The translations under genes and the position numbers were made by a program. Below, one piece after another: positions 58,185-64,000 of a stretch of DNA of 64,000 bases. The notes beneath the pieces are model-generated. The model did not search any database. It had not been told where the DNA came from and worked only from the letters and a program-made list of their open reading frames with translations. The DNA comes from Ruminococcus flavefaciens (lineage in GTDB: Bacteria; Bacillota; Clostridia; Oscillospirales; Ruminococcaceae). Every line of letters begins with the position of its first letter. The first letter of the stretch is position 1. The DNA is taken from contig CACYSQ010000006.1 of the NCBI GenBank assembly GCA_902777125.1, positions 1 through 64,000 of the forward strand. The letters run 5' to 3'.

Positions 58185-59689
58185 TGCTTCTTCTTTCCGG
58201 AGCCTTTCTTCTTTTCGCTGTCAGAGGGCTTATTATCGGGATCATCGTCGATGATCTTCTTGTAGGCAGCCTCCGCAGCCTTTTCCTTTTCACGCTTCTG
58301 AGCCTGTCTTACACGGCGCGGTGCAGTCTTGCGGCTCCTTGAAATGAGCACGCAGCCGAACACTATCGCTGCGGCAAGAACGGCGAAGCAGAGGACTATG
58401 AACGCCCATTTCAGCAGGTTGAAATCGGTTACGGTATAGGATACGCCGTTCTTCTTGGCATATTTCTTCGCGGCTGAACCGGAAGGAACGCTCATCTTGA
58501 AGCCGCTCACCTTTACTTCCTCCAAGGTCGCATTGGCGTCATCACCGGATCTTTCCCATGTGAAGCCGAATGCCTTGTCCCCGATATCCTTGACGCTCTT
58601 GGGCACAGCCACCTTTTTGAGCTTATTGCAGCCGAAAAACGCTCTCTCGCCGATCGACTTCACGCCGTCGGGAATGATCACCTTATTGAGAGAAAAGCAG
58701 CAATTGAAGGCGCTGTCTCCGATACTTTTCAGGGTAGTTGGCAGCGAGAGCGATTCAATCGAGGTATATGCAAAGGCGCTGTCCCCGATAGTCTCGAGAC
58801 CATTTGCAAAGTCGATGCTTTTAAGCTTTGAGCAGTAGCCCATTTCGCCTGTGACCAGACAACTGAATGCACCCTCGCGGATATCCGTGAGTGACGAGGG
58901 GAGGAACAGATGCTCGATACCCGCGGCTGCGGAGAAAGCACCGCCTCTGATGACCTCAGTGCCGTCCGGGATACGGAGCTCGCCGCTGATGGTCGATACA
59001 GCGCAGTAAATCTCGCGCTTGTCCTTATCGGTGAGGATACCGTCATTCACTGTGAAGCTGCTGCTGCCCTCGGCGGTTATCTCGTTCAGGGAGAGCAGCT
59101 CGCCGAACGCCTGATCTCCGATAGTTGTGAGCGTAGGCGGAAGCTCGAGCTTTTCCACCCTTGTACACTCATAAAAGGCATAATCGCTAACGGCCGTAAC
59201 ACCGCTGCCGAAATTAACCTTGGTCAAACCGTCACAGCGGCGGAAAGCGCTTTCCGGTATCACGGTCAGGGAATCGGGCAGAGTTATCTCGGAGATATTG
59301 CGGCAGTCGGTAAATGCGCCCTCACCGAGAGTCCTGAGGTTTTTCGAGAGCGTTATCGACGAGGCTGCACAGCCGTAGAAAGCGTTTTTTTCTATGGTCT
59401 TTACCGAATCCGGGATAATGAGATCATCAACGCCCGTAAAGCTTGTGAAAGCGTTTTCGCCTATGGCAACTACCGGGACGCCGTTCACGACTGCCGGTAT
59501 CTTCGTGATTATCGAAGCCGAGCACTTGCTTATCATGTAGCCGCCGTCAACATTGACGTACTGGAAAGCGCCGTCCGTGAGGATATCATCGGGACCGTTG
59601 GTATTTGCCGCAGATACAGCCAATGAGGAGGCCGCCGGAAGCATGAGCACCGATGTCCCGAGCAATGCAATGATCTTATTTATCTTCAT
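58181..59689 (-). CDS. BspA-type leucine-rich-repeat protein with C-terminal membrane anchor
   Basis: The 502-residue protein has a signal peptide (about 1-28) and roughly 14 LRR_5 repeats (about 60-420; units such as VKTIEKNAFYGCAASS, LTVIPESAFRRCDGLT, LKSIGDSAFNCCFSLN). A membrane helix follows (about 425-450, WAFIVLCFAVLAAAIVFGCV), then a very basic and charged cytoplasmic tail. There is no dockerin or sortase signal. This is a surface protein displayed by a transmembrane anchor. Its start overlaps the end of the larger LRR gene by 14 bp. Ligand unknown; LRR_5 proteins often bind proteins or polysaccharide. Confidence 0.86.
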   Translation of the reverse strand: MKINKIIALLGTSVLMLPAASSLAVSAANTNGPDDILTDGAFQYVNVDGGYMISKCSASIITKIPAVVNGVPVVAIGENAFTSFTGVDDLIIPDSVKTIEKNAFYGCAASSITLSKNLRTLGEGAFTDCRNISEITLPDSLTVIPESAFRRCDGLTKVNFGSGVTAVSDYAFYECTRVEKLELPPTLTTIGDQAFGELLSLNEITAEGSSSFTVNDGILTDKDKREIYCAVSTISGELRIPDGTEVIRGGAFSAAAGIEHLFLPSSLTDIREGAFSCLVTGEMGYCSKLKSIDFANGLETIGDSAFAYTSIESLSLPTTLKSIGDSAFNCCFSLNKVIIPDGVKSIGERAFFGCNKLKKVAVPKSVKDIGDKAFGFTWERSGDDANATLEEVKVSGFKMSVPSGSAAKKYAKKNGVSYTVTDFNLLKWAFIVLCFAVLAAAIVFGCVLISRSRKTAPRRVRQAQKREKEKAAEAAYKKIIDDDPDNKPSDSEKKKGSGKKKQ

Positions 59690-61874
59690 CTTTGTTATCT
59701 TCTCCTTTGGACTTCTTTCCGGTCTCTTTCTTTTCGGACTCCTTCTTTTCGGCAGCTTTCTTTCCGGACTCCTTTTTGCCGGGAGCAGTCTTTTCCTTCT
59801 TCGCGGACTTCTCCTTGTCTTCGCCGGACTTTCCGCGCTTTTTCAGGACCGCAAGTATCACCGCGCAGATAAGCGCCAGCACTACGGCTCCGATGAGAAC
59901 TATTATCGCAATACTGATATTCTTGTTTCCGATGCGGACAGTGCCGGTAATAACGTCGATATCGTTGTCCTTAGCGTAGTCGTAAGCCTTTGAGCCCTTC
60001 GGCGCATAGAGCTTGAAATCCTCAGCCGGGATATCCTTTTCAACGGAGGTATCACCGGTAAATGAGGGGTTGAGGTCATAGCCGAAAGCGGCTGTTCCTA
60101 TCTCCTTCAAGCCCTTGTAAGCACGGAGCTTCTTCAGCGAGGTGCAGTTGTAGAAAGCGTAGTTTCCGATAGACCTGAGCGACTTGGGAAGAACTACGTC
60201 CTTGATGTTCTGACAGCCCGTAAAGGCGTAGTCCGCTATCTCCTTAGTACCTTTCGGTACTTTATAAACGCTGCCGGCATGATTTACCGGGTACTCTATC
60301 AGCTTGTCGCCGGAGGCATCAAAGAGAACGCCGTCCTTTGAGCTGTAGTCGCCGCCGCTTCCGCCGCTGACGTTGATATCCTCCAGAGAGGTGCAGGTGT
60401 CAAAGGGCATATCGCTGCCGAAGTCCTTGCAGCTTCCGGAAAAAGTGATGCTCCTGAGTGACTCGCAGTTATAGAAGGCCTGAGTTCCTATCTCGGAGGC
60501 ACCGCCGCAGTCAACGGTCTCGAGGAGGTAGCAGCTATCGAAGCAGTTGTTTCCGACGCTCTCCATGCTCTGCGGAAGTACGACCTCTTTAAGGTAGGTG
60601 CAGTTGTAGAAGGACATCTCGCGGAGCTTCTTGAAGCCCTCCGGAAGTGTTATCCTCTCAGCCGTGCAGGTCGAGAAGGCTGCCGGGAAAGCGCCTGTAA
60701 CAGGCATTCCGCCGAGTTCTGCGGGGACTTTCAGGTCGCTGTCGGAGGCATTGCACTGCACGATGAGAGCCTCGCCGTCAACCATTGCGTAGGTGTAATC
60801 GCCCTCGGTAGCCTTGTCGAGAGCGGCAAGCTCCTTCTTGGAGATGTACTCGTTCTCGGTCATGAAGGTGAAATTGTTCTGATAATCGTATTCGGTATCG
60901 GAATCGTGCGCGTAGATAGCGGCGGCAGAATTGACTGCGCCGACTATAACGAAGCTGTCGTCCGGATAGGAATTGCCGTCCGTACCGGACTTGTAGCCGA
61001 ATGCACAGTAGTCTATCTTGGTCACTGATGTCGGGATACGGACCTCTGTCAGGGCAGTGTCCATGAAGGCGTTCTGACCTATGGTAGTGACCTTGCCGGG
61101 GATCTCTATTTCTGCGAGAGAAGTACAGCCCCAGAATGCGCCCATGTCGATAATGGTAGTGTCGGGACAGAGCTTTGCCTCCGTGAGTGCGGGACAGTCC
61201 GCACAGAGCGCGATACCGGTATCAGTGACCGCAGTTCCGGTGAGGTCGATAGCTCTGAGGTTGTGGTTCGTACTGAATGCGTAGTCGCCGACCGATCTCA
61301 GCGAGGAGGGGAGCTTTATCTCGGAAAGCTCCGTTGAGTAGATGCCTGCCGTGGCGATGGTCTCAACGCCGTCCGGAACGGTATAGCTGCTGCCGGTCTT
61401 CTTAGGAGGATAGCAGACGAGAGTCTTCATGTCCTTCGAGAAGAGAACGCCGTCCTTGAGGCAGAAATCGGCGTTTCTGCTGCCGACCTTTATCTCTTTC
61501 AGGGAGGGACAGTATATGAACGGATTGTTCGACGAAATATAGTTGATCGAATCAGGAAGCGTTATCGTCTCATAGACCTGATCGGGAGTGTTTCCGAAAG
61601 CTTTCATTCCAAGCTCTGTAACAGCGATGCCGTCTATCTCGGCAGGGATAACGAGGTCCTTGTCCGTGGAGGTGCAGTCGTCGATACAGATAGTGTTGTC
61701 ATGGGTCATGGAATAGGTGAAGCTGCCCGAAGTTTTTGTGCCGTTGTCCTCAGTGCCATCGGCAACAGCTACCACAGCCGCGTCAGTGATAACGGTGGGA
61801 GCATACACGGGTGCCGCCGACAGACAGATGACGAGCGAGGCTAAAAAAGCGGTGAGTTTTTTATATCTTTGCAT
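59676..61874 (-). CDS. Large BspA-type leucine-rich-repeat protein with C-terminal membrane anchor
   Basis: The 732-residue protein has a signal peptide, two blocks of LRR_5 repeats (about 60-310 and 360-610; for example YAFTGCQNIKDVVLPKSLRS) separated by a spacer around residues 310-345, a membrane helix (about 655-680, IAIIVLIGAVVLALICAVIL) and a tail of about 50 residues that is almost all Lys and Glu. It is a longer relative of the following gene. The ATG at 61874 is preferred over 61901 because of the AGAGG site. It has a clear promoter (61920-61948). Confidence 0.86.
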   Translation of the reverse strand: MQRYKKLTAFLASLVICLSAAPVYAPTVITDAAVVAVADGTEDNGTKTSGSFTYSMTHDNTICIDDCTSTDKDLVIPAEIDGIAVTELGMKAFGNTPDQVYETITLPDSINYISSNNPFIYCPSLKEIKVGSRNADFCLKDGVLFSKDMKTLVCYPPKKTGSSYTVPDGVETIATAGIYSTELSEIKLPSSLRSVGDYAFSTNHNLRAIDLTGTAVTDTGIALCADCPALTEAKLCPDTTIIDMGAFWGCTSLAEIEIPGKVTTIGQNAFMDTALTEVRIPTSVTKIDYCAFGYKSGTDGNSYPDDSFVIVGAVNSAAAIYAHDSDTEYDYQNNFTFMTENEYISKKELAALDKATEGDYTYAMVDGEALIVQCNASDSDLKVPAELGGMPVTGAFPAAFSTCTAERITLPEGFKKLREMSFYNCTYLKEVVLPQSMESVGNNCFDSCYLLETVDCGGASEIGTQAFYNCESLRSITFSGSCKDFGSDMPFDTCTSLEDINVSGGSGGDYSSKDGVLFDASGDKLIEYPVNHAGSVYKVPKGTKEIADYAFTGCQNIKDVVLPKSLRSIGNYAFYNCTSLKKLRAYKGLKEIGTAAFGYDLNPSFTGDTSVEKDIPAEDFKLYAPKGSKAYDYAKDNDIDVITGTVRIGNKNISIAIIVLIGAVVLALICAVILAVLKKRGKSGEDKEKSAKKEKTAPGKKESGKKAAEKKESEKKETGKKSKGEDNKDEDK

Positions 61875-61919
61875 TGGGATTTTCCTCTCTTTTTGCGGCA
61901 TAGCCGCGGTATTGTCCTA

Positions 61920-61948
61920 ATTATACCATACTATCGGCATCATTGCAA
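61920..61948 (-). promoter_or_regulatory. Promoter of the LRR-LRR-AEC operon
   Basis: TTGCAA (61943-61948), 17 bp, TATAAT (61920-61925) on the minus strand, about 46 bp before the start at 61874. Confidence 0.8.
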
Positions 61949-61969
61949 TGGATTTCACATACTTTTCAA

Positions 61970-61996
61970 TAAAAACAGCCTCCCGAAGGAGGCTGT
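61970..61996 (-). terminator. Terminator after the GH9 gene
   Basis: On the minus strand ACAGCCTCC and GGAGGCTGT pair with loop TTCG, followed by TTTTTAT. It starts 12 bp past the GH9 stop. Confidence 0.88.
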
Positions 61997-62007
61997 CTCT
62001 GTTCTTA

Positions 62008-64000
62008 TCAGACAGGAAGTGATGAGATGATATTGAGCTTGTAGCGCTGGATCTGGAGAGCATCGTTGTTTGTAACGCTTCCGTTCCTGTCAACGTCAGC
62101 GTTTGCAGCGCCCTTGGCTGTAAGACCGTGAGGCTTGCCCTCGCCGTACTTATCGGGATTTGTGATGGACTGCATGATGAATACTGCGTCTGCAAGGTTT
62201 ACCTGATTATCGCAGTTTGAATCACCGTACATGGATACCTCAGGCTCAGTGGGCTTGGAAGTTGTAGTAGTTGTTGTGGTGGTAGTTGTGGTAGTAGTTG
62301 TAGTAACGATTGATGAGCTGCCTGTGTAAACTCTTACAGCGTCGATAGTGAACTCGCCGCAGTCGATCCACCATACGCCGAACTTGAGCTCGCCGTGGTA
62401 CTGTGTCTGGATAATGCTTGCGGTAGATGAGGGAACCTCCCATACGATAGTGCCCTTGTTGCTGGAGATTTTCTGCTCCATGTCCTTGGTCATTGTCCAG
62501 TACTTGTCAGCTGCAACTGTTGTGGAGGTACCGAAAGCACCCTGCCACTTGCCGATGTTGCCGTTTGTTGTGGAGATGTCGATCTCGACCTTGGAGACCT
62601 TGTCCTTAGCGCCGACACCGAGATCAGCCCATTCCCAGCCGATCATCTCCATGCCTTCCTTGTAAACAACCTTCTGATTGGGCTTGTACTCAACATAGCC
62701 GTCCCCGCTGCCTGAACCGCCGGAAGTTGTGGAGGTCGTAACGGTAGAAGTTGTTGTAGTTGTGGTGGAAGAACCGGGCTGAGGGCCGGGGATAGAAGAA
62801 CCGGAGTAGATCTTTGTAACGCCGTTGATAGAATTGTCGATAGAACCGGTCTTGTAGAAGTGGTAGAGACCTGCTGCTGCACCTACGAGACCTGCATTGT
62901 AGTCGATAGCGACCTCGTTGCAGACGTAGTCGTTCATGTTGTCATGGTAATCGCCTGCTGCATTGCAGGGACCGCCGGCAAGAGCACCGATAAGAGTGTG
63001 TGAATTAGGACCGTAAGCAGCAAACGGATGCATATGATCTCCGCTGTCCTTCCAGCCGTCGCCGTCAAACTGATCGTAGCCTGTGTAGCCTGAAGCAGCT
63101 CTGTGGTGGGCGTTCTTGGTGCTGTTGCTTGCAAAGCCTGTTACGAAGCATGTATTTGCAGGATTCTGACCGAGGATATAGTTCATCTGACCCTTAGCCC
63201 AGTCGGTATAGTTGCCGGCATTGTATTCGGGCTTTGAAGCGATGAGAGCTGTCATCTGCATAGAGCAGTTGATTCTTGCGCTGCCCCACTTGTCGAGGAA
63301 CATATAGCCGCTGCCCTGAGCCTTGCTTGATATGTAGCCCTTAGCGCCGCTCCAGTCGCCTGTGATCTCACCGTAGAGGCAGTTAGCACCGAGGTGAGCG
63401 TCGTTCCAGCCGTGTACCCAGCCGACCTCGGGGAGTCCGCCCCTGAGATCATCGAGGTAGTTCTGCTTCTTTGTAGCGAGATAGAGCCATGCAGCAGCCC
63501 AAGCCTGCTCGTCCTTGGGTCCGTTGGAATTGTAGAAGCCGTAAGGACCGTCAGTAGCAGCCTGATTGTACTGCTTGGAGAACTTGTAGAGAGCCTCAGC
63601 ATATGTAAGGCTTTCAGTATCCTTGAAGTTTACATAGTTTGCGGCAAGTGCAGCTGCATACTCGGCAGCGATATCACTTGCGCCGCTGTTTGTCCAGAAC
63701 ATCTTTCTGCTGCCCTGCTGCTCCGGAGGTCCCCAATAGCTGTGGTCCTCGTGACCGTCACCCTTCTGATAGAGGAAGTTGGTAACGTTGCCGCCGCTGA
63801 GCTTTGTGGAAGCCTTGAAGAAATCGCAGAAGTGGTCTGTGATGACCTTGAGGTGATCTGCCTGACCTGTAGCTATGAAAGCATCAGAGAATTCATAGTA
63901 GCTCCAGAGGAGAGTAGAAGCAGTGTAGCCCTGCGGGAGACCGAACATAGCGTGGTCGCCGGCATCGTGGAAGCCGCCGGGAACTTCATCGTCCATGTGG
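62008..64000 (-). CDS. GH9 endoglucanase with accessory module and dockerin, 5' end cut by the window
   Basis: The visible 663 residues begin inside a GH9 catalytic domain: VPGGFHDAGDHAMF (the catalytic Asp pair), HHRAASGY (metal and substrate loop) and NEVAIDYNAGLVGAAAG (the acid Glu region). A Thr/Ser linker follows, then a module of about 130 residues with many Trp (GWEWADLGVGAKDKV; FGVWWIDCGEFTIDAVRVYT) resembling the ruminococcal beta-glucan-binding CBM79. A poly-Thr linker follows, then a dockerin with two loops (GDSNCDNQVNLADAVFIMQ; ADVDRNGSVTNNDALQIQRY). It would be secreted and attached to a cellulosome. The N-terminus, probably a signal peptide, lies beyond base 64000. CBM family is inferred. 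Confidence 0.93.
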   Translation of the reverse strand, partial: HMDDEVPGGFHDAGDHAMFGLPQGYTASTLLWSYYEFSDAFIATGQADHLKVITDHFCDFFKASTKLSGGNVTNFLYQKGDGHEDHSYWGPPEQQGSRKMFWTNSGASDIAAEYAAALAANYVNFKDTESLTYAEALYKFSKQYNQAATDGPYGFYNSNGPKDEQAWAAAWLYLATKKQNYLDDLRGGLPEVGWVHGWNDAHLGANCLYGEITGDWSGAKGYISSKAQGSGYMFLDKWGSARINCSMQMTALIASKPEYNAGNYTDWAKGQMNYILGQNPANTCFVTGFASNSTKNAHHRAASGYTGYDQFDGDGWKDSGDHMHPFAAYGPNSHTLIGALAGGPCNAAGDYHDNMNDYVCNEVAIDYNAGLVGAAAGLYHFYKTGSIDNSINGVTKIYSGSSIPGPQPGSSTTTTTTSTVTTSTTSGGSGSGDGYVEYKPNQKVVYKEGMEMIGWEWADLGVGAKDKVSKVEIDISTTNGNIGKWQGAFGTSTTVAADKYWTMTKDMEQKISSNKGTIVWEVPSSTASIIQTQYHGELKFGVWWIDCGEFTIDAVRVYTGSSSIVTTTTTTTTTTTTTTTSKPTEPEVSMYGDSNCDNQVNLADAVFIMQSITNPDKYGEGKPHGLTAKGAANADVDRNGSVTNNDALQIQRYKLNIISSLPV

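Noticed and set aside
62240-62310. Simple sequence repeat near the GH9 end
   Set aside because: The GTT/GTA-rich stretch encodes the poly-Thr linker before the dockerin, which is normal in ruminococcal cellulases.

Overview
The window looks like a chromosomal segment of a cellulose-degrading Ruminococcus (Oscillospiraceae, Clostridia). The evidence is a GH9 endoglucanase with a Thr-rich linker, an accessory module and a dockerin, a GH94 cellobiose phosphorylase, leucine-rich-repeat proteins of the BspA type (one with a dockerin), pyruvate:ferredoxin oxidoreductase, HydF and a Gram-positive type II fatty acid cluster. The R. flavefaciens/R. champanellensis side of the genus is my inference from protein style, not a computed placement.

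Layout. 0.1-2.2 kb: Asp23/Gls24 protein and a DAK2 (FakA/YloV-like) protein. 2.3-4.5 kb: a small membrane protein and a Ser-rich lipoprotein, the latter between two copies of one hairpin. 4.7-16.8 kb, all on the minus strand: a complete set of arginine genes (argG, argH, argC, argJ, argB, argD, argF) mixed with unrelated passengers (VanX-like dipeptidase, cupin, GuaD-like deaminase, GNAT, a CdiI-like immunity protein, a PH-domain protein, a LURP-one-like protein). argG is interrupted by a small internal deletion and frameshift. A perfect ArgR-type operator lies just upstream of its promoter. 17.2-21.6 kb: lactate dehydrogenase, then hydF, a membrane protein and a YhfC-type intramembrane protease bracketed by two 226-bp structured direct repeats. 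21.7-22.2 kb: a small secreted LRR protein with half a dockerin.

22.4-31.8 kb, minus strand: fabH-fabK-fabG-fabF-accB-(membrane protein)-fabZ-accC-accD-accA-acpP, a near-complete malonyl-CoA and elongation pathway. fabD is divergent across a shared regulatory gap and leads aroE, a GNAT protein, aroK, an amidohydrolase and an LRR-dockerin protein. Between aroE and the GNAT gene lies a threefold 112-bp tandem repeat. 37.5-43.7 kb: guaB, an ECF sigma factor with a membrane partner carrying three IseA-like repeats, an aldose-epimerase-like protein and two small proteins. 43.9-47.9 kb: zinc-ribbon protein, TPM-domain protein, two lipoproteins and azlCD. 48-54.3 kb: lipoproteins, a lone spoVAC with a sigma-G-like promoter, nifJ and an Sfp-type phosphopantetheinyl transferase. 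54.5-64 kb: cellobiose phosphorylase, an AEC transporter, two large membrane-anchored LRR proteins and a GH9 endoglucanase cut by the window edge.

How the parts fit. The GH9 enzyme and dockerin proteins suggest extracellular plant cell wall breakdown. Cellobiose phosphorylase makes glucose 1-phosphate from cellobiose, and PFOR, HydF-dependent [FeFe] hydrogenase and lactate dehydrogenase would handle fermentation products and electrons. Intergenic DNA is rich in short palindromic repeats of the TGTAGGGGCG...CGCCCCTACA type, which sit in most of the wide junctions of the fatty acid cluster. I see no rRNA, tRNA, CRISPR array, transposase or phage gene.
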